Shown piece by piece: positions 26,138-35,111 of a stretch of 64,000 nucleotides of DNA (its first letter is position 1; the number at the start of each line of letters is the position of its first letter). The notes under the pieces were generated by a model that worked only from the letters and a program-made list of their open reading frames with translations, had not been told where the DNA came from and ran no database searches. The stretch is from Gillisia xinjiangensis (GTDB lineage Bacteria; Bacteroidota; Bacteroidia; Flavobacteriales; Flavobacteriaceae). The position numbers were made by a program, and so were the translations under genes. The DNA lies in contig NZ_JBKAHK010000001.1 in assembly GCF_046298265.1 (NCBI RefSeq), positions 175,727 through 239,726 on the forward strand, given 5' to 3'.

Positions 26138-26527
26138 CTACTTATTGCTTCGCATCTTTCTTCGTATCAATATATAAAAAAATGCAAGGGAGATCAGGAA
26201 TATTCCCAACCAGCTTTTCAGGGTTGCTTTTAAAAAGAATGGCATTTTAAACAGATAGAGTTCCATCGCACTGTATTTATTTAAAACATCGTTAAACGTG
26301 AGACCTCCACCCGGGCTAAGGATTTCGGTTCCTTCGGGAGATAGAAATATCACCTGGTCTATATAAATCTCATTATTTTCAATGAGGTTCCCGGAAGTGT
26401 TTAAATAGCGAAATGTTCCAAAATGCTGCCAGAGAAACGTGAAAAACACCCCGGCTAATATTGATATAACAAGCAATTTAACAATGCTTCCCTTTTTCAG
26501 TTTTTTCAAATTTTCCAGAGCCTTCAT
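26138..26527 (-). CDS. Small membrane protein of unknown function
   Basis: 129 aa, not recognised. There are two membrane segments, residues 17-34 (VKLLVISILAGVFFTFLW) and about 103-121 (WLGIFLISLAFFYILI). A polar, probably periplasmic, stretch with YIDQVIFLSPEGTEILSPGG lies between them, and the C-terminus is Lys/Arg-rich. Its ATG follows the dehydrogenase stop with no base between, so the two are translationally linked. No function can be proposed from this. Confidence 0.68.
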   Translation of the reverse strand: MKALENLKKLKKGSIVKLLVISILAGVFFTFLWQHFGTFRYLNTSGNLIENNEIYIDQVIFLSPEGTEILSPGGGLTFNDVLNKYSAMELYLFKMPFFLKATLKSWLGIFLISLAFFYILIRRKMRSNK

Positions 26528-27487
26528 CTATATTTTCTTTTCAGCAAAATTTCCAAACTCCGCAATGATCTTTTGCGCGATGGTAGTGGCAAGTTTTTCG
26601 TGAGATTCTATGGTCCAACCGGCAACATGCGGACTGAAGATAACATTTTCCAAAAACATTAGTTCCTGTAAGGGTTCCGGCACGTGATTTTCGGCAAAGA
26701 GATTTTCAAATGAAGATTTTTCATATTCCAGAACATCCAGTCCTGCCCCCAGGATCTTTCCTTCTATCATTGCCGAAACCAGATCTTCTGTCACAACACT
26801 TTTCCCCCGGGCTGTATTGATAAACCAGAAGGGATTTTTAAATCCGTTGATAAAATCAGCATCGATCATTTTATTGGTTTCTGGAGTCCAGGGCGTATGC
26901 AAACTTACCACATCCACCTGTTCTTTAAACACATCCAGATTCACCTGTTTCGCATTTTCATCTCCCACTCCTTCTTTAATATCGTAACATAAAACCCTGA
27001 CATCAAAACCTCGCAATTTTTTGGCAAAGGCTTTTCCCATATTCCCGTAGCCTATTATGCCAACCGTTTTCCCGTCCAGTTCTATTCCTCGATTGGCTTC
27101 CCTGTTCCAAAATCCTTTGTGAACTTCCCTGTCGGCTTTATTTAATTTATTGAATAAAGACAGTAACATTCCCAGGCTGTGTTCTGCAACAGCATTTCTG
27201 TTGCCTTCCGGTGCAGAAAAAAGCGCAATTCCCCTTTTTCGGGCATAATCCACATCGATACTTTCCAGTCCCGCTCCTACCCTTGCTATAAACTTCAGAT
27301 TAGGGGCTGCGTCCAGAAAGTTTTTATCGATATCAAACCGGCTTCTAATCACCAATCCCTCGAACAAATGTTGATCTTTCAGAATATCGTCCATACTCCT
27401 GTGGTAAGCCTCGATATTTTGATACCCGGCCAGCTCCAGTTGTTGGATCAATAATGGATGATTGCTGTCTGCGTGAAGAATGGTCAT
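26528..27487 (-). CDS. D-isomer-specific 2-hydroxyacid dehydrogenase
   Basis: NAD-dependent dehydrogenase of the SerA/GhrB fold, 319 aa. It has the Rossmann motif GIIGYGNMG, the arginine motif NTARGKSV, the Glu in LDVLEYE and the catalytic His in FSPHVAGWT, plus the cap region IARVGAGLESID. 3-Phosphoglycerate dehydrogenase is possible, but the ACT domain of long SerA is absent and the substrate cannot be fixed. It lies 6 bp after the cupin gene and abuts the small membrane-protein gene. Confidence 0.9.
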   Translation of the reverse strand: MTILHADSNHPLLIQQLELAGYQNIEAYHRSMDDILKDQHLFEGLVIRSRFDIDKNFLDAAPNLKFIARVGAGLESIDVDYARKRGIALFSAPEGNRNAVAEHSLGMLLSLFNKLNKADREVHKGFWNREANRGIELDGKTVGIIGYGNMGKAFAKKLRGFDVRVLCYDIKEGVGDENAKQVNLDVFKEQVDVVSLHTPWTPETNKMIDADFINGFKNPFWFINTARGKSVVTEDLVSAMIEGKILGAGLDVLEYEKSSFENLFAENHVPEPLQELMFLENVIFSPHVAGWTIESHEKLATTIAQKIIAEFGNFAEKKI

Positions 27488-27493
27488 AAAAAA

Positions 27494-27859
27494 TTAGATT
27501 TTGGGATAATGCGCCACGGTTAAGGAATCCTGAATGTTTCCGGTATGTTGTGTGCTTAATTTTTCAAAAAGCATGATATGCACCTCTTCTTCATTTTTGG
27601 TCATTGGGCAGTGTTTTACCCCTTTTGGAACCACAAGGATCTCTCCTTGGTTTATAACTTCTGTTTTGTTTTCAAACTGCATATAAAGCGTGCCTTTCAA
27701 AACCTGGAAAAGTTCATCTTCCTCTTCGTGAAGATGCCAAACAAATTCCCCTTTTACTTTAGCCAGCAATACCTGCATATCATTTACAACCGCGATTTGA
27801 TGCGGATGCCAATATTTGCTGAAACTTTTTAATTTTTGCTTTGGATTTATGGAGTTCAT
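27494..27859 (-). CDS. Single-domain cupin protein
   Basis: Protein of 121 aa with a cupin beta-barrel. Motif 1 is FVWHLHEEEDELFQVLKGTLYMQF (His, His and Glu as metal ligands), and motif 2 is GEILVVPKGVKHCPM (His). It probably binds a divalent metal; a substrate is not evident. First gene of the four-gene minus-strand run that continues with the 2-hydroxyacid dehydrogenase after 6 bp. Confidence 0.87.
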   Translation of the reverse strand: MNSINPKQKLKSFSKYWHPHQIAVVNDMQVLLAKVKGEFVWHLHEEEDELFQVLKGTLYMQFENKTEVINQGEILVVPKGVKHCPMTKNEEEVHIMLFEKLSTQHTGNIQDSLTVAHYPKI

Positions 27860-27917
27860 ACTGAATTTTTAAAAGAATAAATTGAAAATTGATCTTTCCC
27901 TTGCCCTTCTGAAATTG

Positions 27918-29270
27918 CTAAAATCCGAGGATTATTTTAGCGATGGAGAAATAGATCAAAATTCCGCAAATATCGTTGCTGGTTGTTATAAAAGGTCCGG
28001 TAGCCATCGCAGGATCTATACCCTGTTTATCCAGGATAATAGGAACAAAAGTACCTATAAGCGAAGCTATTACAATCACCGAAATTAATGAGATCCCAAT
28101 TGTAATCCCAAAAAGCCAGTCAAAACCAAGTAAAAATGTACCTCCAACGGCCAGAATGATCGCCAATACAACCCCATTGAAAAGACTTAGGGCTATTTCC
28201 TTCAACAAACGTTTTAACAAAGAACCTTTCAAACTGTTATTTGCGAGTCCCTGTAATATAATCGCAGAAGACTGCACTCCTACATTCCCTGCCATCGCCG
28301 CGATTAAAGGCACAAAAAAGAACAAGGCCGCGTGTTCCTGCATCGCCGCATCAAAAGTTCCTAAAACGGTAACACTTATAAATCCCCCAAAAAGGGCCAA
28401 TATAAGCCACGGAAGCCGGGCACGGGTGAGTCTCCAAATACTGTCATCGGCCTCCACATCTTCAGAAATACCTGCTGCCATCTGGTAATCTTTTTCAGCT
28501 TCATCTTTTATAAAATCCACAATATCATCAATCGTGATCCGGCCTACCAAACGGTTCATTTCATCTACCACAGGAATTGCCTCGAGGTCATATTTTTGCA
28601 TTATCTGGGCAACCTCTTCTCCGGGAGCATTAACATTTACAAAATCCACTTTTGGAATATAGATGTCCTGAATATGGGCGTCACTTGGTGCGGTAATAAG
28701 ATCTTTTAGAGAGAGCCTGCCCTTCAGTTTGTTTTTACCGTCCACTACATAAATTGAATGTACCCGGGTCACATTTTCAGCCTGGGCGCGCATTTCAGCC
28801 ATACAGCCAGTCACGCTCCAGTTCTCATTTACCTTTACAAGTTCCTTTGCCATCAATCCCCCGGCAGAATCTTCATCATACCGAAGCAGTTCCACAATGT
28901 TATCGGCATGTTCCTCATCGATAATCTGGGCGATAACCTTTTGCTGCCTTTCTTCCGATAATTCTGAAATAATATCGGCAGCATCATCGGTGTCCATTTC
29001 CTCCAGCTCCTCGGCAATCTCCTTGGCCGAAAGATTTTCCAGGATGCGTTCCCGGACTCCCTCTTCCAGCTCCATTAAAGCTTCGGCAGTTTTTACGCTG
29101 TCCAGTAACTTTATGATATAAGTAGCCTCATCCAGATCCAGTTCAGAGATAATTTCGGCTATATCTGCCGGGTGAACATCTTCCAGGGTCAGATTTAATT
29201 CCTTATCGTTTTTTTGCTGAATAAGGACCTCGATCTTCTGGATTAATTCATCGCTAAGTTGAAATTGCAT
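27918..29270 (-). CDS. mgtE: Magnesium transporter MgtE
   Basis: Inner-membrane Mg2+ channel gated by cytosolic Mg2+. The 450-aa protein has the N-domain (residues 1-130, with HPADIAEIISELDLDEA repeats), two CBS domains (about 135-255, RVHSIYVVDGKNKLKGRLSL and EAIPVVDEMNRLVGRITIDDI), and five C-terminal membrane helices. The pore motif region holds AAMAGNVGVQSSAI and DPAMATGPFITTSNDICG. Its start overlaps the end of rsmA by 17 bp, indicating translational coupling. Confidence 0.96.
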   Translation of the reverse strand: MQFQLSDELIQKIEVLIQQKNDKELNLTLEDVHPADIAEIISELDLDEATYIIKLLDSVKTAEALMELEEGVRERILENLSAKEIAEELEEMDTDDAADIISELSEERQQKVIAQIIDEEHADNIVELLRYDEDSAGGLMAKELVKVNENWSVTGCMAEMRAQAENVTRVHSIYVVDGKNKLKGRLSLKDLITAPSDAHIQDIYIPKVDFVNVNAPGEEVAQIMQKYDLEAIPVVDEMNRLVGRITIDDIVDFIKDEAEKDYQMAAGISEDVEADDSIWRLTRARLPWLILALFGGFISVTVLGTFDAAMQEHAALFFFVPLIAAMAGNVGVQSSAIILQGLANNSLKGSLLKRLLKEIALSLFNGVVLAIILAVGGTFLLGFDWLFGITIGISLISVIVIASLIGTFVPIILDKQGIDPAMATGPFITTSNDICGILIYFSIAKIILGF

Positions 29271-30090
29271 ACGGCTGAATTTTTAAGGTCAAATCTATAA
29301 ATGCTTCCGTGCTTAGTTGCTCCGGACGTTGGCCAAAGATAGCATCTTCCCTTAAATTATCCGGTAATTGAAAGATTTTTAAACTATTTCGAAGGGTTTT
29401 GCGGCGTTGCTGAAAAGCGGTTTTCACAACCCTGAAGAAAAGTGCCTCATCACAGGGAAGATCATAATTCTCCTTTCGTTTTAGGCGAATTACGCCACTC
29501 TCCACTTTTGGGGGCGGAATAAAAACCGAAGGGTCCACAGTAAATAAATATGTGATATCATAAAAAGCCTGTGCCAGGACGGAAAGTATTCCGTAGGTTT
29601 TATTTCCATGGGAAGCCGCGATACGTTGCGCAACCTCTTTTTGGAACATCCCGGCAAATTCAGGAATTAACTCCCTGTTTTCAAGTGTTTTAAAAACGAT
29701 TTGAGTGGAAATATTATATGGGAAATTCCCTATGATCGCGAAGGATTCCCCGTTGAAGATCGAGGGAATGTCGTATTTTAAAAAATCTGCTTCGAGAATA
29801 TTTCCCTCAAGATCTGGAAAGTTTTCTTTAAGATAAGCCACGCTGTCCCAGTCTATTTCAATGACTTTAAGGTCAATATCTTTTTTGATTAGATATTTGG
29901 TTAAAACCCCGGTTCCCGGACCTATTTCCAGCACGTTTTCATATCCAGAGTAAGTAAGCGAATCTGATATCTTCACAGCAGTAGGTTCATCTTTAAGAAA
30001 ATGTTGTCCCAGGTGCTTCTTTGCCCTTACTTTGCCATCCCCCGGGGTTTGGTGCTTAAAAGAAAAATTCTTTTGATTGCTCTTCTTCAT
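29254..30090 (-). CDS. rsmA: 16S rRNA (adenine1518-N6/adenine1519-N6) dimethyltransferase
   Basis: KsgA methyltransferase that dimethylates two adenosines in helix 45 of 16S rRNA late in 30S assembly. At 278 aa it has the usual length. It has KKHLGQHFLKDE near the start, the SAM motif EIGPGTGVLT, and the catalytic motif NFPYNIST. The 3' end overlaps mgtE, a pairing conserved in Bacteroidota as I recall. DUF4286 is upstream on the same strand, 94 bp away. Confidence 0.96.
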   Translation of the reverse strand: MKKSNQKNFSFKHQTPGDGKVRAKKHLGQHFLKDEPTAVKISDSLTYSGYENVLEIGPGTGVLTKYLIKKDIDLKVIEIDWDSVAYLKENFPDLEGNILEADFLKYDIPSIFNGESFAIIGNFPYNISTQIVFKTLENRELIPEFAGMFQKEVAQRIAASHGNKTYGILSVLAQAFYDITYLFTVDPSVFIPPPKVESGVIRLKRKENYDLPCDEALFFRVVKTAFQQRRKTLRNSLKIFQLPDNLREDAIFGQRPEQLSTEAFIDLTLKIQPYAIST

Positions 30091-30184
30091 TTTATTTTTT
30101 TATTGCGCTCCTTCTGTCAAAAGAAGTGGTGATGGAAAAATAGAGAATTGTTGTTTACAGGTCGGTTTGAAGGTCTTCCTGTTT

Positions 30185-30505
30185 CTAATTTTCAGCGTGT
30201 GCCTCATTAACAACCTGCATCTCTGTTCTGAAGGCGACAAATTTTCCCTCAAAAGGCTTTGTTTTCGACCTCAATAAAGCTGCGTTTTCATCGTAATAAC
30301 GCTGCAGCATTTCCTTGTTTGTGGTGGTATATTGAACAGAATAAGTCATTCCACCCATCTCTTCCTGCACCATAACCCGCGTCATTAAAGCCTTGGTGAA
30401 TTTTCCGGTGTTAAGCATTTCCGGGATATGCTCTGTCCTCATCCATTCCACCCACTCTTCGTGAACATCTTCCTGTATGTTGATCGTTACGTTGTATATA
30501 TACAT
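30185..30505 (-). CDS. DUF4286-family protein
   Basis: 106-aa protein with a ferredoxin-like pattern (MYIYNVTINIQEDVHEEWVEWM, then HIPEMLNTGKFTKALMTRV and YSVQYTTTNKEMLQRYYDENAALL). This is DUF4286, conserved next to rsmA in many Bacteroidota. The function is unknown. It resembles small antibiotic-biosynthesis-monooxygenase-like dimers in layout, but no catalytic residue can be pointed out. Confidence 0.84.
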   Translation of the reverse strand: MYIYNVTINIQEDVHEEWVEWMRTEHIPEMLNTGKFTKALMTRVMVQEEMGGMTYSVQYTTTNKEMLQRYYDENAALLRSKTKPFEGKFVAFRTEMQVVNEAHAEN

Positions 30506-30636
30506 AATGTTGTTTTGAAATTTTTCCCCGGAAACAGGAAATTAATTTATTTATGTTCTTTATAATTTTGATTCGGAAAGTTTGAAGTCTTTAAAGCTAT
30601 AATCCTTCCTGAAAAATCCCTGCAAAAGTAAGAGTT

Positions 30637-32421
30637 CTATTCTATTGCGTCACCTCTTAACATTCTAAAATTTTTCCTGGACTCAACAAAATAAATACTG
30701 GCAGGAAAATTAAAAATGATCTGCTCATAATAATCCCGTGCTTTTTCGGGTTGATCGAGTTTATTTCTGTACAATTCGGCGAGCTGAAAAGTCGCATTAT
30801 CAGCTAAAATATCATTAGGATAAAATTCCAGAATTTTCAAATAATTTTTTTCAGCTTTTGCAAATTCCCCTTCATCTTCAAATAATAACGCCTGTTTCAG
30901 CAAGGCTTCATCTTCAATTTTTTCGCCTTTATGATTGGCTATAATTTCATCCAGAATGGCAATTCCTTCCTGATTCTTTTTCTGAAAGGATAAAAAATCG
31001 GCTTTTGCGTAGAGCTTTAAAGCGGTTTGCGTGGAATCCTCAAGCGTATTTTCGCTTATTAGCAAACTCAGTTCCATCGCATCATTTGCTATAAGCTGGG
31101 TTGTAGAAGCCTTTAGCACATCCAGCTGTGTTTTTGCCCATTCAAAATCCCCCTTAAAATAACTGGTTTGCGCCACTTTGAACCGCGCTTTTTGGGAGAT
31201 TTCATCATTTTTTACAAGATTCTGGATCTGGGAATAATAAATAAGCGCCTTATTGAATTTTTGATCCAGCACAAGAATATCTGCCAGGGCCATTTTTACC
31301 GCTGCCTTTTGAAAATTAGTAACCACCCGTTCTGAAAGATTTTGTAACAGCTCTATCCCCTGCCCGATCTTTCCAATTTTAAAGGCCAGGAAATTAGCGT
31401 GATCTATTTGAATTGAAAGTGTTTCAGGCCCGGTCCCAAATTCCTGAAACAAGGCTTCAAAATTCTTTTCGATTCCGGAATACTCTTTTGAAGTTGCTGT
31501 TTCCACCTGCATGCTTAGCAATAATTGCCTCGCCTGCAAAAGGATGTTTTCTGAAGGGGTTTCAGCAATTATAAATTCCACTATCGATTTTGCAGTTTCT
31601 ATATCCCCTTCAGCTTTGGAAATCACCGTAAGCTGAATAATGCGTTGAAGATCATGGTCTCCACGCTTGTAGACCGCTTTTTCCTGTGCAAATGCTTTTT
31701 GAAATTCTTTTTGCTGAATAAAAAGCCAGGCCAGCATTTCGTTGTACAGAATGAGCGGATTTTTTTGCGATCGCTGAAGCAATAATTTCCGAAGGGCCGT
31801 ATTTGCGGGATTGGAAGCATCTTCCAGGATGTACCTATCGAATTCCCTAACAAGATTGGCACTAATTTCAGGTTCCTTTTCTATAAGATCAAGATAGGAA
31901 CTGAACATTTTCTCCAGCTTTCCCTGCTCCCCGTAGATCCTGGCAAGGGGCAACTGAAATTTCATTTCCGGGTTGAGTTCCAGGCCTTTTTGATAAGCTT
32001 CTGCCGCGTAATCCAGCAGGCTATATTTTTCAAAAGTCCGTGCTACGGTATAGGTATAATTGGGTTTTTCATTTAAAACCGCGAGGGCCTCGAGGTAATA
32101 TTCCTGCGCCTGTTCCTGCTTTTGCTGTAAAGCTGCATTATGACCCAACTCTATTAAAACAGTAGGATTTACGGCGTTTCGGTTTAGTCTTGACAGCAAC
32201 AAACCTTCCGCTGAAGCGAAATCTTCCAATTGCTGATGAGCCGTGATCACCCCGTCAAAAAAATTGCCATTCCCGGGATTTTCCTTTAAAAGTTCCTGAT
32301 AAACCTTTAGCGCTTTTTCATACTGCCCCTGATCCAGATAATTCTGCGCAATTTGTTCCGACTGGGCATAGAGCCCAAAACCGGAAAGAAAAAACACGAG
32401 TATGAAAGCTAAACAACGCAT
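30637..32421 (-). CDS. Exported TPR-repeat protein
   Basis: 594 aa with a cleavable signal peptide (CLAFILVFFLSGFGLYAQ, residues 3-20), so probably periplasmic or outer-membrane associated. Nearly the whole protein is tetratricopeptide-type helix pairs, for example YLDQGQYEKALKVYQELLKENPGN near residue 30 and the C-terminal KAEKNYLKILEFYPNDILADNATFQLAELY. It acts presumably as a scaffold; no partner can be named. It is 45 bp downstream of serS on the same strand. The C-terminus (DYYEQIIFNFPASIYFVESRKNFR) resembles BamD/YbgF-type TPR ends. Confidence 0.84.
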   Translation of the reverse strand: MRCLAFILVFFLSGFGLYAQSEQIAQNYLDQGQYEKALKVYQELLKENPGNGNFFDGVITAHQQLEDFASAEGLLLSRLNRNAVNPTVLIELGHNAALQQKQEQAQEYYLEALAVLNEKPNYTYTVARTFEKYSLLDYAAEAYQKGLELNPEMKFQLPLARIYGEQGKLEKMFSSYLDLIEKEPEISANLVREFDRYILEDASNPANTALRKLLLQRSQKNPLILYNEMLAWLFIQQKEFQKAFAQEKAVYKRGDHDLQRIIQLTVISKAEGDIETAKSIVEFIIAETPSENILLQARQLLLSMQVETATSKEYSGIEKNFEALFQEFGTGPETLSIQIDHANFLAFKIGKIGQGIELLQNLSERVVTNFQKAAVKMALADILVLDQKFNKALIYYSQIQNLVKNDEISQKARFKVAQTSYFKGDFEWAKTQLDVLKASTTQLIANDAMELSLLISENTLEDSTQTALKLYAKADFLSFQKKNQEGIAILDEIIANHKGEKIEDEALLKQALLFEDEGEFAKAEKNYLKILEFYPNDILADNATFQLAELYRNKLDQPEKARDYYEQIIFNFPASIYFVESRKNFRMLRGDAIE

Positions 32422-32466
32422 TTTGTAAAGATAACAAAATACGTTGTTCAGATCCTTTTTTGAAGG

Positions 32467-33738
32467 TTAATCTATACGGTCAAAACCTGTATATTTCACC
32501 AAAACCTCGGGAATCATAATCCCCTCCGGGCTTTGATAATTTTCCAGGATCCCGGCAAGTACACGTGGTAAAGCCAATGCACTTCCGTTTAAGGTATGAA
32601 GCAATTGCTTGTTTCCATCCTTGTCTTTATATCTTAGTTTTAGCCTGTTTGTTTGGAAGGTCTCAAAATTGGAGACAGAACTTATTTCCAGCCATCGATC
32701 CTGAGCGGTGGAGAACACTTCAAAATCATAGGTGAGCGCAGAAGTAAATCCGAGATCGCCTCCACATAATTTTAAAATACGGTAGGGCAATTTCAATTCC
32801 TGGAGTAAATTCTTAATGTGATCTACCATTCCATCCAAAGCGGCATAGGAATTTTCGGGTTTTTCAATACGTACCAGTTCAACTTTATCAAATTGATGCA
32901 AGCGGTTCAGGCCACGAACGTGCGCCCCGTAGGAACCTGCTTCCCTTCGGAAACAAGGCGTATATCCGGTACAGGCCACCGGAAGATCAGCTTCCTGGAG
33001 TATCTCCCCGCGAAACATATTGGTAAGCGGCACCTCGGCAGTCGGGATCAAATAAAGATCATCTTCTGTAACATGGTACATTTGCCCTTCCTTATCCGGC
33101 AATTGCCCGGTTCCAAAGCCAGAAGCTTCATTCACCATCAATGGTAACTGATATTCATTATATCCGCTTTCTGCAGCTTTATCGAGAAAATAGGTGATCA
33201 GGGCTCGTTGCAACCTGGCTCCCTTTCCTTTATAAATTGGAAATCCGGCGCCTGTGACCTTATTTCCAAGTTCAAAATCTATAATATCGTATTTTTTCGC
33301 AAGTTCCCAGTGAGGAAGGGAACCTTCAGCCAAAACAGGAATATCGCCCTCGTTGTAGATCTCTTCATTATCCTCTTCAGAAGTTCCTGCAGGAACAATT
33401 TCATTGGGAACATTGGGAATGGTGTATAATAACTTCTCCAAATTGCCAACAGTGGCACTGAGTTCTTCTGAAAGATCTCTGGAAGCATCCTTAAGCTGAG
33501 CCGATTTTTCTTTTAAAAGAGTGGCTTTCTGATGTTCGCCGGTTTTAAAAAGCAATCCAATCTCTTTGGAAAGCTGATTTGCTTCGGCCAGGGTATCATC
33601 TAATTTTGTTTGTGTGGAGCGGCGATCTTCATCAAGTTGCAACACCTGGTTTAAAATGCTTTCGCCCTCAAAATTCCGCTTCTTCAAGGCTTGAATGTAT
33701 GCCTCTTTATGCGTTCGTATATTGCTTACCTGTAACAT
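32467..33738 (-). CDS. serS: Serine--tRNA ligase
   Basis: Class II aminoacyl-tRNA synthetase that charges tRNA-Ser, cytosolic, 423 aa. The N-terminal coiled-coil arm spans about residues 28-110 (LDEDRRSTQTKLDDTLAEANQLSKEI onward). Class II motif 2 is CTGYTPCFRREAGSYG, with the serine-specific LIPTAEVPLTN before it, and motif 3 is TLNGSALALPRVLAGILE. It ends at KYTGFDRI. A TACATTTG -7 element lies just upstream. Confidence 0.97.
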   Translation of the reverse strand: MLQVSNIRTHKEAYIQALKKRNFEGESILNQVLQLDEDRRSTQTKLDDTLAEANQLSKEIGLLFKTGEHQKATLLKEKSAQLKDASRDLSEELSATVGNLEKLLYTIPNVPNEIVPAGTSEEDNEEIYNEGDIPVLAEGSLPHWELAKKYDIIDFELGNKVTGAGFPIYKGKGARLQRALITYFLDKAAESGYNEYQLPLMVNEASGFGTGQLPDKEGQMYHVTEDDLYLIPTAEVPLTNMFRGEILQEADLPVACTGYTPCFRREAGSYGAHVRGLNRLHQFDKVELVRIEKPENSYAALDGMVDHIKNLLQELKLPYRILKLCGGDLGFTSALTYDFEVFSTAQDRWLEISSVSNFETFQTNRLKLRYKDKDGNKQLLHTLNGSALALPRVLAGILENYQSPEGIMIPEVLVKYTGFDRID

Positions 33739-33764
33739 TTGGCCTGTAGATTTTTAATAAGCAG

Positions 33765-33772
33765 CAAATGTA
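33765..33772 (-). promoter_or_regulatory. Predicted serS promoter, -7 element
   Basis: TACATTTG on the minus strand, an exact TAnnTTTG match, 26 bp before the serS ATG. The -33 box is not clear. Confidence 0.5.
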
Positions 33773-33791
33773 ACAAAAGCCCGTAAAAATA

Positions 33792-35111
33792 TCAGTCTAA
33801 TTTGGAAGGTAAAATCCAGTCATGGTGTTTAAAATGATGCCATTTTTCAGCGGCAATATCCACCTTTGGATCTATAAACCTTCTAAAAGGTCTTCCGTTC
33901 ACACTTACGCGCGAATCAACAAATACCTGTACGTCCTTTCCTTGTTTCGCATAGTCCCTTTTTAGACGTTGGGAAAATTGCCAGATCATATCCGGTTTTG
34001 AATACACAGACCGCATCTGTTTCCGAGATAAATAATTGCTGTCATTTATGTATATAGTGTCATTTTTTCCTTTTTCCACCACTTTAAAAGTGCCACTGGA
34101 ACTTTTGCTTCTAAGCATCATTCGCCAGCTAAGCCTGTGTCCTTCTTCCGTCCATAACACATTATCCTGAAAAAACCAGTGCCTTAAGGGCAGGGAAATT
34201 TGTACGATAAACCATCCGGCCATAACCGCGATGAGGAAATTTCGGTAAGGCGAAATTATGATTTGGTTTTTATTGTAATATGGTTTTTTCTTCCGGAGAA
34301 ATATGCTGTTTATTTTTTCAGAAGGGAAAAAGAAAAGGATCAACGCTAAAGAGAGGTAAGGAAAAATCCCTATGTGGAAGATAAAACTGTTGAAAAGATG
34401 AAAGAAAATGGCCGCTATAAATGCATAAATTCTTGTTTTGCGCCATAGTAATAATGGAATAATAAGCAAATCAAATAAAAACCCAAAACCTGTAATACTA
34501 TAATGCACCCATGATTGCTGAAGGAACCCACCCACCAGCCAGTAATCTTCCTTAGATCCCATTAAAACCTCTGGGAAGGATCCGTCCATCCAGTCCGGAT
34601 ATATCTTGGCAATTGCAGCGTAGGTGTATACGATCCACATTTGAAGCACAATTACCACCCAAACCCATCGCGGCATCGAAATATCGCGAAGTTTTGGATT
34701 TTTCCACGAATCTATGGCCGCATACCTGTTTGCAGGTAAAAAGCTCATAATGATGCACAAGAGCATCAATAAATAATAATGATTGTTATAGGAAGATTTT
34801 TGCATCAGGTACACGCCCGTCCACATAATGGTATATGCAATAATCGCGATGCGGTATTTGAAACCTACCATCACCATCAGTCCGAAAAAACCCATTACGC
34901 CATAATAATAGAGCATTCCGTCACCGGGAAGAGGTTGCAAAAATTCAAAGCCTATGAAGTTAAAGGTCTCTACAGGCTCCATTAAAGTATGACGGATCCA
35001 ATTTGTGAAAATTGCCCCAAAAGCTTCCAGTGCGATCAACAAACCAAAAAAGATACGAAACACCACCAGGGCGCTGTTATCTATCCTGGTAAACAACCAC
35101 TTATTCAGCAT
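33792..35111 (-). CDS. HTTM-domain membrane protein (vitamin K-dependent gamma-carboxylase-like)
   Basis: 439 aa from the ATG at 35111; an earlier start at 35147 would overlap ribF by 47 bp and is less likely. Six or more membrane helices carry the HTTM signature, including VFRIFFGLLIALEAFGAIFTNWI, SSYNNHYYLLMLLCIIMSFLPANRYAAID and VWVVIVLQMWIVYTYAAIAKIYPDWMDG. A soluble C-terminal domain has LSWRMMLRSKSSSGTF. HTTM is the membrane part of vitamin K-dependent gamma-carboxylase; bacterial homologues have mostly unknown roles. It overlaps the ribF stop by 11 bp, so it is coupled to ribF. Confidence 0.84.
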   Translation of the reverse strand: MLNKWLFTRIDNSALVVFRIFFGLLIALEAFGAIFTNWIRHTLMEPVETFNFIGFEFLQPLPGDGMLYYYGVMGFFGLMVMVGFKYRIAIIAYTIMWTGVYLMQKSSYNNHYYLLMLLCIIMSFLPANRYAAIDSWKNPKLRDISMPRWVWVVIVLQMWIVYTYAAIAKIYPDWMDGSFPEVLMGSKEDYWLVGGFLQQSWVHYSITGFGFLFDLLIIPLLLWRKTRIYAFIAAIFFHLFNSFIFHIGIFPYLSLALILFFFPSEKINSIFLRKKKPYYNKNQIIISPYRNFLIAVMAGWFIVQISLPLRHWFFQDNVLWTEEGHRLSWRMMLRSKSSSGTFKVVEKGKNDTIYINDSNYLSRKQMRSVYSKPDMIWQFSQRLKRDYAKQGKDVQVFVDSRVSVNGRPFRRFIDPKVDIAAEKWHHFKHHDWILPSKLD